A stretch of 64,000 nt of DNA from Clostridiaceae bacterium (GCA_003554105.1 PWFQ01000060.1:1-64000), one strand, 5' to 3'; counted from the first letter of the stretch, positions 52,413-61,435 are shown. The notes: generated by a model not told the origin, from the letters alone. Program-made: numbers and translations.

Positions 52413-53060
52413 ATGAACAGAAAAGCTCTGATTACAGGTTTCGATCCCTTTGGTCACGACAAAATCAATCCTTCCTGGGAGGCAGTATCACAACTGCCTG
52501 ACCGGATTGATGATCTCCAAATTGTGAAATTGAAGTTGCCAACTGTTTTCCGGGACTCCCTGGTTCTTTTGGAAAATGCGATTGATAAACATAATCCTTC
52601 GATCGTATTGTCGGTAGGTGTTGCTGGAGGACGTTCCTCCATAAGTCTTGAGAGAATTGCAATGAATCTTGATGATGCAAGGATCCCGGATAACAGTGGG
52701 AAAAGTCCCATTGACGAAAAAATCGATCCCAATGGACCTGATGCGTATTTTTCATCTTTGCCAATTAAAGGAATCGTATTTGAATTGAAAAAAAATCTCA
52801 TTCCGGCTTCGGTATCCAATACTGCCGGCACCTTTGTATGCAATCACGTAATGTATGGATTGCTGAATACCCTGAAGAAAAATAACTCTAGTGCAAAGGG
52901 AGGCTTTGTTCACATTCCCTATCTGCCTTGCCAAGTCACCGATCGTTCTCAACTCCCCAGCATGTCCCTTGAAATTGTAGTTGATGCACTGAAAATTATT
53001 ATTGAAGTGTCATCTAAGCTTGATAGGGATATCGTCTTATCAGCAGGAAAAATACATTAA
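52413..53060 (+). CDS. pcp: Pyrrolidone-carboxylate peptidase (pyroglutamyl-peptidase I)
   Basis: Removes N-terminal pyroglutamate from peptides. 215 residues, normal length. KALITGFDPFGHDKINPSWE at the start, SVGVAGGRSSISLERIAMN with the catalytic glutamate region, and the nucleophile cysteine in GTFVCNHVMYGLL. The histidine follows in GGFVHIPYLP. GGATGAG precedes the ATG. It lies between the GNAT-nitrilase and MATE genes on one strand with short gaps. Confidence 0.95.
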   Translation: MNRKALITGFDPFGHDKINPSWEAVSQLPDRIDDLQIVKLKLPTVFRDSLVLLENAIDKHNPSIVLSVGVAGGRSSISLERIAMNLDDARIPDNSGKSPIDEKIDPNGPDAYFSSLPIKGIVFELKKNLIPASVSNTAGTFVCNHVMYGLLNTLKKNNSSAKGGFVHIPYLPCQVTDRSQLPSMSLEIVVDALKIIIEVSSKLDRDIVLSAGKIH

Positions 53061-53115
53061 TTTATCAATGATACGAATAACCTGAATTTAATTCAATGGT
53101 AAAGTGAGGATACAC

Positions 53116-54498
53116 ATGGAAACCAAGTCGAAAAACAGGGATTTAACTGAAGGGTCCATCTATGGCAATCTTCTTTATATGGCACTTCCCACAATGTTTG
53201 GTTTTTTTGCTCAGACTCTTTTCAGTATTGTGGATATGATTTATATTGGCATGATCTCCCCTGAGGCAATTGCAGGGGTCACTATTTATGGAACGATCTT
53301 CGTAGTGGTGTTCGTTTTTAATGACGTTATTGGTACAAGTTCCATTTCCATGATTTCTCAAAGTTATGGTGAAAAAAATTACCTGCGTACATCGAAGGTG
53401 ATCGAACAAACAATTGTATTTAAAGCTCTGGTTGCGTTATTAGCAGGGCTCCTTATGGTTTTACTTCTAGAGCCTTTAATTAATTTTTTTACCGACGATC
53501 CTGATACAAAGAAAGCGGCCCTTGATTATGGATACATCAGAACCTTTTTTCTGCCGATCATGTTTTCCTCTTATACTGTGAATACCGCAATGAGATGCAT
53601 AGGAGATTCAAAAAATCCCTTGAAAATCATGGTCATTACAGCAGGAATGAATATTATACTTGATCCCATCTTTATGTTCGATTCAATTAACCTGGGGTTC
53701 ATACGCATTCCAGGCTTAGGACTGGGAGTTTTTGGAGCTGCTTTGGCAACGGTTATAAGTTCCACCTTTGCGTTTCTTATGGCCTTTTGGATTATACTTT
53801 CAGGTCGTACATATATTAAAATTAATCCAAGAGGGCTCCTTAAACTTGATAAGGAAATTGATAAAAAGCTGATAACCATTGGTCTGCCCAATGGATTAGA
53901 AGGATTAAACCGAAATATCGCCAATTTTATACTCTTTAAAATGATCGCATTCTATGGAGTCGAAGCAGTTGCCGCATACGGCATAGTCTTAAGAATAATG
54001 GAGCTTGGATTTATGCCATTGTTCGGATTAAATATGGGGGGAAGCAGTATTGTTGGACAAAATTTAGGCGCAAAAAATATGAGCCGCGTCTTATCAACGA
54101 TTCATGCAACAGTTGTTTTAGGAGTTTCAATCATGCTTGTAATTAATGTTGTTGCATTTATTGGCGGCGACCTCCTTATGTCCGCTTTCACAAGAGATCA
54201 GGAAGTTATTGCTACAGGTTCTTTGATTCTGCGCTTTGTTATACCTGCAATGCTTCTGATTGCAGCAATGTTCGGGTTCGGGACCTCTTTTTCAGGTTCA
54301 GGATACAATAAGCCTTTTCTCATTTCCAGTGTCCTGTCCCGATGGACCGTTCAAATTCCTTTAGCCATTACTGCAACTTATTTTCTTGAGATCGGCTTTG
54401 TCGGATTGTTGACAGCATTTATTTTGTCTGAACTTACAAGCCTTGTGATCATATACAGTTACTATCGTAAGGGAAAATGGAAAGAACAACGTGTTTAA
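53116..54498 (+). CDS. MATE family efflux transporter
   Basis: 460 residues with twelve membrane helices. Start at ATG behind GAGG; the GTG four codons earlier lacks a site. N-terminal TEGSIYGNLLYMALPTMFG and the MATE-typical FSIVDMIYIGMISPEAIAG (helix 1-2), then GLPNGLEGLNRNIANF and GIVLRIMELGFMPLFGLN in the second half. Sodium- or proton-driven export of cations or drugs is the family role; substrate unknown. Confidence 0.93.
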   Translation: METKSKNRDLTEGSIYGNLLYMALPTMFGFFAQTLFSIVDMIYIGMISPEAIAGVTIYGTIFVVVFVFNDVIGTSSISMISQSYGEKNYLRTSKVIEQTIVFKALVALLAGLLMVLLLEPLINFFTDDPDTKKAALDYGYIRTFFLPIMFSSYTVNTAMRCIGDSKNPLKIMVITAGMNIILDPIFMFDSINLGFIRIPGLGLGVFGAALATVISSTFAFLMAFWIILSGRTYIKINPRGLLKLDKEIDKKLITIGLPNGLEGLNRNIANFILFKMIAFYGVEAVAAYGIVLRIMELGFMPLFGLNMGGSSIVGQNLGAKNMSRVLSTIHATVVLGVSIMLVINVVAFIGGDLLMSAFTRDQEVIATGSLILRFVIPAMLLIAAMFGFGTSFSGSGYNKPFLISSVLSRWTVQIPLAITATYFLEIGFVGLLTAFILSELTSLVIIYSYYRKGKWKEQRV

Positions 54499-54524
54499 TC
54501 CCTATTCAGAAAAATCAACTTAAG

Positions 54525-54555
54525 AACAAAAAAACCGGAGTAGTATTTTACTCCG
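54525..54555. terminator. Terminator between MATE gene and the ECF operon
   Basis: CGGAGTA (54536-54542) pairs with TACTCCG (54549-54555). On the minus strand GGTTTTTTTG follows, ending the sigma operon; it may also serve the plus-strand MATE gene. Confidence 0.75.
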
Positions 54556-54602
54556 ATTATGGTTATATACATCAATTCTTTAATCATATGGACTATTGGC
54601 TG

Positions 54603-54788
54603 CTATACTTCTTCCACTCTTAATATCACTCGAGTATTCAAATAAATATTGTTTTCTCTTCTCAGAGGCTTGATTCGAACAAAATCCTTAGTGAATAGAA
54701 AATGGTCATCTAAAAATTCTTTCATAAATTCTTCAGGACTTAAATCAATGGTATAAGTCATATCTTCCGTTACGATTCTAGTCTGCAT
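54603..54788 (-). CDS. Small protein, third gene of the ECF sigma operon
   Basis: 61 residues from an ATG that overlaps the anti-sigma gene end by 11 nt; AAAGGA is 9 nt upstream. Starts MQTRIVTEDMTYTIDLSPEE and has the look of a compact beta-alpha protein with charged surface (FVRIKPLRRENNIYLN). No membrane segment. Family not recognised. The operon position suggests a role linked to the sigma factor or its signal. Confidence 0.65.
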   Translation of the reverse strand: MQTRIVTEDMTYTIDLSPEEFMKEFLDDHFLFTKDFVRIKPLRRENNIYLNTRVILRVEEV

Positions 54789-55719
54789 TCTCATCCATCC
54801 TTTCTTCCGCTTCAATAGAAGTATAATGGATTTCCGTATTTTCGTCCAGCTCTACATTAAAAATATCACCGGATGCCATCATTAATTCAAGGTTTAAATC
54901 AACAATGCTCCTGGTAATTCTGTCACCGTTTTCGTACTGTTGAACCATTTGAATGGGTAAATCGGTTTTTTCGTCGACCCACACCTGATGATAAGGCCCA
55001 TCGCTATAATAACGGAAATGATAAAGGGTTGTCTCCCTTCCGTTAATCCATTCTTTTCGTACTTCTTCAATTTCCTCGATTTCTTTAAGCTCCTCAATAA
55101 GTGGATTCATAAGAAACATCTCTTGGTAAAATTCCTCCCCTTCAGATCCCAGGTAGGATATTTCAACATACTTATCACGATCATCGAAAAAGGTGTAAAC
55201 CAGTTCATCCCCTGGAGAAACTCTGGTAATCAGTCTTTGATTAACATCTGTCATTGCTTTAAACGTACCGCTTTCTCCTACTATAAGATGGGTCTTTGAA
55301 CTCTGAACCGTTTGCTGATCGATCTCAACCCGAAAAAGAACTGTTGCTTCGTAATAGTCTAATTGATTGATAGCTTTTTCCATTGCATTTACAACTCTGC
55401 TTTCATTACTGAATAGTACAGGAAAAATCATCAATAGCAAAGCAATACAACTCACCAGAAGAATTCCAATGGTTCTTCCGGTAACGTGTTGTTTTTTCTT
55501 TTTATTCTCCGAAGTAAAACTTTGACCATTGCGATTTCTTAAACGTTTTACGAATCGAACCGTATCGAGAAGCTCATACATCTCCTCCCGTTCTTTTTCG
55601 GTTAAATCACTTTGGTCAACAAATTCTTCATTCGGTTTATTCTCATGATTCAAGTCATCAATCCATTTGGATAACCATTCTTCCTTAAGCTTTTGTTTGA
55701 ATTCTCTCTCAGAAACCAT
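54778..55719 (-). CDS. Membrane-anchored anti-sigma factor with LolA-like sensor domain
   Basis: 313 residues. Cytosolic N-terminal about 85 residues (sigma-binding, acidic then basic, ending ENKKKKQHVTGRT), one membrane helix about 86-105 (IGILLVSCIALLLMIFPVLF), then an extracellular domain of about 200 residues resembling lipoprotein-sorting/RsiV-like folds. It contains MEKAINQLDYYEATVLFRVE and QVWVDEKTDLPIQMVQQY. Start is right after the sigma stop, with AGGAGGAG in the sigma end. It should hold the ECF sigma factor inactive until an envelope signal. Confidence 0.82.
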   Translation of the reverse strand: MVSEREFKQKLKEEWLSKWIDDLNHENKPNEEFVDQSDLTEKEREEMYELLDTVRFVKRLRNRNGQSFTSENKKKKQHVTGRTIGILLVSCIALLLMIFPVLFSNESRVVNAMEKAINQLDYYEATVLFRVEIDQQTVQSSKTHLIVGESGTFKAMTDVNQRLITRVSPGDELVYTFFDDRDKYVEISYLGSEGEEFYQEMFLMNPLIEELKEIEEIEEVRKEWINGRETTLYHFRYYSDGPYHQVWVDEKTDLPIQMVQQYENGDRITRSIVDLNLELMMASGDIFNVELDENTEIHYTSIEAEERMDENAD

Positions 55720-56247
55720 CTAAACTCCTCCTACAAGCTCCCTTCTTAGCTTTTCCAATGCACGGAATTGAATACTCTTGATCGTTCCTTCAGGTCGATT
55801 AATGACAGCTGCGGTATCCTTTACTGAATACCCTTTAATGATTCGAAGGTCAAGTATTTTTTGTTCCTCGTCGGACAGATTTTCTAATAGCTCTTCAACG
55901 AGAAGCTGATCAAGTTTTTCTTCTTCCTGAGCAAAGGAGTGATGAATGTCTTCAAAGGGCTCCATAGTCATGATCTTTGGGTTTCTGCCTTTTTTTCTCC
56001 ACAAATCGTACAGTGCATTTTGGGCACTTCGATAAAGATAAGGTTCCGTTTTCTCCAAGTCTACCTTCCCTTTTTGATAACGTTGGTAGAATCGGTAGAA
56101 AATATCCTGTGTTAACTCTTCTGCTTCTTCTCTGTTCTGAACCCTCTTATAAAGATACCCCATTAATTTACCGTAATAGTCTTCATACAGCTTTTGAAAA
56201 AATTCTCCATCATCGATACTTTTCGCTTTCGAGAACAAAGTGCTCAT
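55720..56247 (-). CDS. ECF-type RNA polymerase sigma factor
   Basis: 175 residues. Region 2: QKLYEDYYGKLMGYLYKRVQ and REEAEELTQDIFYRFYQRY; region 4: LEELLENLSDEEQKILDLRI and GYSVKDTAAVINRPEGTIKS. It heads the operon with the anti-sigma factor and a small protein. A sequence with the TGnAAC and CGTA boxes of SigW-like promoters lies just upstream, fitting self-activation. Confidence 0.92.
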   Translation of the reverse strand: MSTLFSKAKSIDDGEFFQKLYEDYYGKLMGYLYKRVQNREEAEELTQDIFYRFYQRYQKGKVDLEKTEPYLYRSAQNALYDLWRKKGRNPKIMTMEPFEDIHHSFAQEEEKLDQLLVEELLENLSDEEQKILDLRIIKGYSVKDTAAVINRPEGTIKSIQFRALEKLRRELVGGV

Positions 56248-56278
56248 TTTTTCACCCCGTTGACCATGTATTCTTATC

Positions 56279-56305
56279 TACGAATCTTTTGTAAAAAAGG
56301 TTGCA
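56279..56305 (-). promoter_or_regulatory. ECF-type (SigW-like) promoter of the sigma operon
   Basis: TGCAACC (56299-56305) and CGTA (56279-56282), 16-bp spacer beginning with a T run, as in TGAAAC-N16-CGTA promoters. About 32 bp from the sigma ATG. Confidence 0.7.
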
Positions 56306-56442
56306 GATATTTCGATAGTGATGGTTCTGTTTATTCTTAATACTTGTTATATAAAGAATACTTTAAAACGGGCAGTAACTAAAGGGACTGTGGGACCTTT
56401 TAATCTCAGCCCTCAGACGGAAACCCTCTCGGTCCTTAGACA
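56306..56442. other. Intergenic region with nested inverted repeats
   Basis: Two segments, CTAAAGGGAC (56379-56388) and GGGACC (56392-56397), can each pair with GGTCCTTAG (56431-56439). GAGGG/CCCTC pieces lie between. No known RNA family is recognised and neither strand has an ORF. It could be a small RNA or a remnant leader. Confidence 0.35.
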
Positions 56443-56467
56443 ATAAAAAACCCTCTGTTGAGGGTTT
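56443..56467 (-). terminator. Terminator after the APH-like gene
   Basis: AACCCTC (56449-56455) pairs with GAGGGTT (56460-56466), 4-nt loop, then TTTTTTAT on the minus strand. Confidence 0.8.
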
Positions 56468-56475
56468 GGAGGTGT

Positions 56476-57378
56476 TTACTTTGGCTGAAACCATTTGGGA
56501 ACGATTCTTTTAAACCCGTGATACCAGTCATAAATCTCTTCCGCTTGCTTCATCATCATTTGCACTTCATCATCACCAAAAGGAATCGCCCATTGAAGAG
56601 CACCTAATTGATTACTGATCACATAAAGTGTAATTAACCTGAAAAACTTTTCTCCCGGTTGTTTTCCTATGTACTCTTCAATCATCGCAGATGTAAAAAA
56701 AGAACTGATGGAAACACAAAAAGGCAATCGATTAAACTCTTCCCAGGGATCACCATAATCCTGCCGATTAAAATCAATGATTCCTAAAGTGCCCTCCGGT
56801 GTTATCACCATGCTGCCAACATGATAATCTCCATGTTGAAAGGTTTGGGGGCGGTTTTTCACAAGATGAATATTTTCATCAATAAATTGAATAAAATCAT
56901 TTTCTTGTGGATATGATTCAGCAGCCTTCTTGTAATTCTCAATGTTTCTCTTTATTTTTCTCTCATAACGAGTTGACCAGCCCTCCAGATTTGAAGGTGC
57001 GCTTACCCTGTGCATTTCTCTTAAATAAGCTCCCGCGGTTGCTCCCAATCGTCTTTGATGTTGCAATGTAAGTCTTGGCAACACTTGATGTGCATCTTCA
57101 CCTTCAATCCATGTTAACAATGTATACACTGAATCGCCCTTATTACAGATCCCGAACTCCAATGGTCTTTGAGTATTTATTTCGAGATTTTCAAGCTTTT
57201 TTAAGTTCAGGTATTCTCTCTCCCTTCGCTCTTTTTGACTAATTTCTGAAAGTCGGAGAAGAAATTTTCTGCCATTACGATCTTCGATGTAATACTTTTC
57301 TTCTTCAGACCATCCTTTTCGGATCGCTTCAATTTTATCCCATTTATAATAATTTTGTATATCCCGCAATTTTTCCAT
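56476..57378 (-). CDS. Aminoglycoside phosphotransferase (APH)-fold kinase
   Basis: 300 residues. Catalytic Brenner-type motif HGDYHVGSMVI and metal-binding GIIDFNRQDYGDPWEEFNR are intact. The N-lobe has KFLLRLSEISQKERREREYL and a hinge VYTLLTWIEGEDAH. Relatives phosphorylate small hydroxyl compounds such as antibiotics, homoserine, choline or sugars; this one's substrate is open. It follows the macro-domain gene by about 20 bp, the last gene of the kinase-macro-APH cluster. Resistance is possible but not implied. Confidence 0.85.
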   Translation of the reverse strand: MEKLRDIQNYYKWDKIEAIRKGWSEEEKYYIEDRNGRKFLLRLSEISQKERREREYLNLKKLENLEINTQRPLEFGICNKGDSVYTLLTWIEGEDAHQVLPRLTLQHQRRLGATAGAYLREMHRVSAPSNLEGWSTRYERKIKRNIENYKKAAESYPQENDFIQFIDENIHLVKNRPQTFQHGDYHVGSMVITPEGTLGIIDFNRQDYGDPWEEFNRLPFCVSISSFFTSAMIEEYIGKQPGEKFFRLITLYVISNQLGALQWAIPFGDDEVQMMMKQAEEIYDWYHGFKRIVPKWFQPK

Positions 57379-57398
57379 GATGATCCCCCTTCCACTTC

Positions 57399-57932
57399 CT
57401 AATTACTAATATCTCCGATTACAGAAAGATAGATTTTGTAATCTTCTTCACTATGAAGTACAAATCTAATGTGTTCGATCGTATCTTTTTTATTAGCATA
57501 GTCATTCAAGACTTTTGCGACAACTTTTGCTGCTTCCTCTTTCGGGAATCTGAAAATCCCGGTTGAAATTGCAGGAAAACCAATACTTTTCACATCATGT
57601 TGTTTAGCAACTTCAAGAGAGTTATAATAGCATTCTGCCAGGCAATCATCCTCAGGTTGATCTTTACCGTAAACCGGACCTAATGTGTGGATAATATAAG
57701 GGTTTGATAATTGATATCCAAGAGTGATGATCGCTTCTCCTACTCTTATAGGCGCTTGTGGTTTACAGGCTTCATATAGTTCAGGTCCTGCTGCGTTATG
57801 AATTGCTCCGGCAACACCGCCTCCGGGCTTTAAATCCTTGTTGGCAGCATTTACAACCGCCTCAAGATCCTCTTGCTTTGTAATATCTCCAATAATCACT
57901 TCGACTAGTATTTTACCAACGTAGTATTTCAT
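57399..57932 (-). CDS. Macro-domain (ADP-ribose-binding) protein, YmdB-like
   Basis: 177 residues forming one macro domain. IIGDITKQEDLEAVVNAANK and LKPGGGVAGAIHNAAGPEL are the ADP-ribose loop; GFPAISTGIFRFPKEEAAK is the second phosphate loop. Relatives remove O-acetyl-ADP-ribose acetyl groups or ADP-ribose from proteins or RNA. Its ATG overlaps the histidine kinase stop (ATGA), so translation is coupled to the sensor kinase, which is an odd partner. Confidence 0.93.
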   Translation of the reverse strand: MKYYVGKILVEVIIGDITKQEDLEAVVNAANKDLKPGGGVAGAIHNAAGPELYEACKPQAPIRVGEAIITLGYQLSNPYIIHTLGPVYGKDQPEDDCLAECYYNSLEVAKQHDVKSIGFPAISTGIFRFPKEEAAKVVAKVLNDYANKKDTIEHIRFVLHSEEDYKIYLSVIGDISN

Positions 57933-59905
57933 TCCCTTTCCTCCCTTCGTTCAAAATGTGCGGTTTTTCGAATCTTATCTAAAATCCTGTCCAGATCTCC
58001 TAAATCAACCGGTTTTGTTAAATATTCATCCATTCCTGCCGAAAGGCACTTTTCCTTATCGCCTTTCATTGCCTGTGCCGTCAAGGCAATGATCACGGGC
58101 TGAATAATTGCTTGCTCCTCCCTAATTTTCCTTGTAGCATCATATCCATCCATAACCGGCATTTGACAGTCCATAAAGACGGCATCATAAACTTCATTCT
58201 TTATTGCTTCCAGTGCTTCCTTACCGTTTGATACTCCATCACAATGAAAATTACGTTTATCGAGAATTTCCATTATCACCTCTCTAGCCATATCTTGATC
58301 ATCAACCACCAATGCCTTTAATTTTAAGTCATTATATTTGTTTATTTTTGTTTTCTTCAAATCTTTATCTTTTTCTGTATCTTTTATTCTTGTTTCATAA
58401 CCGGATTTCATCGGAACTGAAATCGTGAAAGTGCTGCCGATTCCAAAAGCACTTCTGACTTGTATGCTTCCTCCCATCATCTCTGCTAAAGACTTGGAAA
58501 TTTTGAGACCCAGACCAACTCCGCCGTAACCTCTGCTAAAACGATTGTCGATTTGAGAAAAAGGTTGAAAAAGAAGGGAAAGATCCTCAGTTCTGATGCC
58601 GATTCCGGTATCTTCTATTGCAAATCGAACAATGTTTTGATCTCCTACAACCGATTCATCTACAGTTAATTTTACATATCCTGAATCAGTAAATTTTATG
58701 GCATTACTGAGCAGATTAGATAAAATTTGACCTAACCTTGACGGATCACCATAAAAGATATCGGACAATCCATCAGCGATCTCATAAATAAAATCAAGTT
58801 CTTTTTTATTCGCCATTGGTCTCATCAGTTCCATAGTTGATTCCACGACTTCATCGATGCTAAAAGGAATCAAATCCAACTCTGTTTTTTCCGATTCGAT
58901 TTTCGATATATCCAAAATATCATCAATAATTTTATTTAATCGTTTCCCTGAACCTTCAATTTGAGTTAAATATTTTAACTGTTGTTCAGTCATGGTCGTA
59001 GTCTTTAATAGTTCGGAGAATCCATGGATCCCGTGAAGCGGTGTTCGAACTTCATGGCTCATATTTGCAAGAAATATTGATTTTGCCTGATTAGCCAACT
59101 CCGCTTCCACTTTTGCATCAACAAGATCTCTTTCTGCTTTTTTCTTTTCAGTTACATCATGAATGATGGAGAACAGGAAATACTGACCTTGTATTGGAAT
59201 TGAAGAAGAAAATACTTCTACATCCTTTATAGAACCGTCTTTCAATCGATGTTTAAATTCAAAGTGCATGCGATTCTCTTCAGCAACTTTCTTCCGTTCC
59301 TTATATACTTCTTCTTCGGATGCTGTGTTAATTTCTTGAATCTTCATGCTCTCTAATTGATCAACAGAGTATCCATAAAACTTCTGGGCGGCAAGATTCG
59401 CTTTAACAATCCTGCCGGTTTCCAGTTCCATTAAAAGCATAACGGAATTATGTGTCATAAACAGATCTTCAAACAAAAATTCATGATCTTCTCTTTGAGA
59501 GTGATGAAGGCTCCTCTTTTGACTTATCATAGTCTGGTCTATAAGACAACCGTGGATTTCTTTGATATCACCATTCTCATCTCTTTTCACTATGCTGTAT
59601 TCATAAAACCAGTTAAATTCCCCATTTTTTCCTTTTAGTCGGTAATGCAGTTCGTAAGCATCAATCCTTTGATAATGATAGCTGCTCACTTTCCTTTTAA
59701 CCATCGGCAGATCCACAGGATGGATAAATTTATCAAAATGCATTTTATTATTGAGTAACTCCTCAGGGCTATAACCCAGGATGTTCTTTGTGTTTTCAGA
59801 AACAAATTTCACAGGCCTTCCAGGTAGATTCTCCCAAACAATAATCATTCCGGGTCCTTGAAAAATTTCTTGTTCCGGATTTTTAGTTCTCTTCACTGAT
59901 ACCAT
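57929..59905 (-). CDS. Soluble hybrid sensor histidine kinase with two PAS domains and receiver
   Basis: About 658 residues. Two PAS domains (first: GMIIVWENLPGRPVKFVSEN; second: MLLMELETGRIVKANLAAQK), phospho-acceptor H in MSHEVRTPLHGIHGF, N-box LSNLLSNAIKFTD, G-boxes DTGIGIRTED and GGVGLGL, then a receiver (VDDQDMAREVI, D in MDCQMPVMDGYDA, K in LTKPVDL). No membrane helix, so it reads a cytosolic cue. Start ATG 59905 is 14 nt past the previous stop; the frame runs further up inside that gene but a later start avoids overlap. Cognate regulator not in window. Confidence 0.88.
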   Translation of the reverse strand: MVSVKRTKNPEQEIFQGPGMIIVWENLPGRPVKFVSENTKNILGYSPEELLNNKMHFDKFIHPVDLPMVKRKVSSYHYQRIDAYELHYRLKGKNGEFNWFYEYSIVKRDENGDIKEIHGCLIDQTMISQKRSLHHSQREDHEFLFEDLFMTHNSVMLLMELETGRIVKANLAAQKFYGYSVDQLESMKIQEINTASEEEVYKERKKVAEENRMHFEFKHRLKDGSIKDVEVFSSSIPIQGQYFLFSIIHDVTEKKKAERDLVDAKVEAELANQAKSIFLANMSHEVRTPLHGIHGFSELLKTTTMTEQQLKYLTQIEGSGKRLNKIIDDILDISKIESEKTELDLIPFSIDEVVESTMELMRPMANKKELDFIYEIADGLSDIFYGDPSRLGQILSNLLSNAIKFTDSGYVKLTVDESVVGDQNIVRFAIEDTGIGIRTEDLSLLFQPFSQIDNRFSRGYGGVGLGLKISKSLAEMMGGSIQVRSAFGIGSTFTISVPMKSGYETRIKDTEKDKDLKKTKINKYNDLKLKALVVDDQDMAREVIMEILDKRNFHCDGVSNGKEALEAIKNEVYDAVFMDCQMPVMDGYDATRKIREEQAIIQPVIIALTAQAMKGDKEKCLSAGMDEYLTKPVDLGDLDRILDKIRKTAHFERREERE

Positions 59906-59921
59906 CGCCTTTCTGTAAACC

Positions 59922-60452
59922 TTATGTCTTAAATTTAATTCCCAGTTTAAATAACTCCTGATTAATTCTTTCAGCAAGTTTCGTTGGTATATAAATTGAG
60001 TAATCCTCTTCAATGACGGTTTTTTCGTTGGTTTTTATATGTAATACACTGATTTCCTTAGGATTAATTGTGCGGATATAGAACCATTCCACACGTTCCC
60101 AGGGAATGAACTTATTTTTGGTGATGAATCCCTTCTTTGTAATCATTTTCGGAAATTTTGCAAGGTGAAAACGCATGAACAACGCAGGCAATAACAAGAG
60201 AATTGTCAGTATAAACAATGCGGTAATCAAATGACCGGTGATCATATAGTTCAAGATCTGTATAACAATTAATACGATCCAAAACACAACATCCTTTGTC
60301 CCCCTCAACTCGTATCCTTTCATTTTTGGAATATCCACAATTGCAACTTCTTTGCGAATATGATACCAAAGGTTCAATACCCGATAGTAATGAAAAAACA
60401 AAAGTCCTGTAAAAAAGATTAAAACCGGCCATATATAGACTTCTTCCAACAT
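59922..60452 (-). CDS. Uncharacterised membrane protein with PH-like C-terminal domain
   Basis: 176 residues from the ATG behind GGGGGG. Three hydrophobic segments (about residues 7-25, 58-76, 79-97) and a C-terminal part of about 70 residues. The latter (FITKNKFIPWERVEWFYIR, SVLHIKTNEKTVIEEDYS) resembles bacterial PH-like (DUF5673-type) domains. It lies upstream of the hybrid kinase on the same strand. Function unknown. Confidence 0.75.
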   Translation of the reverse strand: MLEEVYIWPVLIFFTGLLFFHYYRVLNLWYHIRKEVAIVDIPKMKGYELRGTKDVVFWIVLIVIQILNYMITGHLITALFILTILLLLPALFMRFHLAKFPKMITKKGFITKNKFIPWERVEWFYIRTINPKEISVLHIKTNEKTVIEEDYSIYIPTKLAERINQELFKLGIKFKT

Positions 60453-60562
60453 AAAATCCCCCCTCATTGCTGTAATTGATTATCTTACTTTTACCTATAC
60501 CCAAAAGATCTCTAATCACTACCCCTGTCATGATTTCTTTTCGATTAATCATCTTTTAATTA

Positions 60563-60591
60563 TTGTTAATCCTTTCTATAAAGGGTATACT
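60563..60591 (+). promoter_or_regulatory. Promoter of nadK
   Basis: TTGTTA (60563-60568) and TATACT (60586-60591), 17-bp spacer, 38 bp ahead of the start codon. Confidence 0.65.
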
Positions 60592-60628
60592 TTTATTAAT
60601 GAAGTTTTCAACGAAAGGATGGTCTTTA

Positions 60629-61435
60629 ATGAAAAACAAAAGGATAGTCACCCTAGTGTATAACGAACTGCCATTATCGAAGGAAACCGCAGATTATGTA
60701 CGTAATCGATTAAATATGTATGAGTTTAAAATCAATGAGACTATTTCTACAGAAGCTGATTTAATTATTTGTATCGGAGGAGACGGTTCATTTTTAAAAG
60801 CTCTTCATACTTTCCAATTCCCACAAATTCCCATCGTTGGAATAAATACAGGCCATTTGGGTTTTTTAGCTGAAATTGATCCTGATGGTATTGATAATTT
60901 TATTGAAAACTATATAAACGGTGACTTCTATATAGAAAAGACCCAGCCGCTTGAAGGAGCAATTTGCACCCGAAACAGCTGTATTAAAAAGTACGGTCTT
61001 AATGAAATTGTCATAAAAGGAGATAAATCCCGAACAATTCACTTGGATATTGCAGTTGATGATCAGTTGATTCAACGTTTCAGCGGCGATGGTATTCTTA
61101 TATCCACCTCCTTAGGGAGTACTGCTTATAATTACAGTATAGGTGGAAGTATCGTTGATCCCCGACTCAACGTTTTACAGATTGCACCCCTTGCTCCTAT
61201 CAACACCAATGCCTACAGATCCTTCACATCAAGTGTAATTTTACCATCGAATGCAACGATTAAAATCAGTCCCGAATACCGTTTTGAAGATAATATTGTG
61301 GTTGTATGTGATGGTGAGGAGCACCGCTACAGCAAAATCACAGAAGTTGATATTCGAATTGCTGATATTACCGTTGAAATGATTCGAATGAAAAGCAGCA
61401 ATTTTTGGAATAAAATTATTGATAAGTTTCTTTAA
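60629..61435 (+). CDS. nadK: NAD kinase
   Basis: Makes NADP from NAD with ATP or polyphosphate. 268 residues from the ATG with AAGGA 9 nt upstream; the longer frame (to 60563) has no site. GGDGSFLKALH is the diacylglycerol-kinase-like motif, followed by NTGHLGFLAE and STSLGSTAYNYSIGG. A [4Fe-4S] hydrogenase-like gene follows after 20 bp and probably shares its transcript. Confidence 0.95.
   Translation: MKNKRIVTLVYNELPLSKETADYVRNRLNMYEFKINETISTEADLIICIGGDGSFLKALHTFQFPQIPIVGINTGHLGFLAEIDPDGIDNFIENYINGDFYIEKTQPLEGAICTRNSCIKKYGLNEIVIKGDKSRTIHLDIAVDDQLIQRFSGDGILISTSLGSTAYNYSIGGSIVDPRLNVLQIAPLAPINTNAYRSFTSSVILPSNATIKISPEYRFEDNIVVVCDGEEHRYSKITEVDIRIADITVEMIRMKSSNFWNKIIDKFL

Noticed and set aside
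56390-56440. TPP- or guanidine-riboswitch-like words (CTGAGA, ACCGAGAG) on the minus strand
   Set aside because: The other conserved segments of those riboswitches are missing and no fitting gene follows on that strand.
56476-57378. Antibiotic-resistance aminoglycoside kinase
   Set aside because: The APH fold is certain, but many relatives act on metabolites; nothing in the context shows resistance.
57929-60013. Histidine kinase starting at 60013
   Set aside because: It would overlap the membrane-protein gene by about 90 bp with a non-conserved leader; a start near 59905 avoids this.
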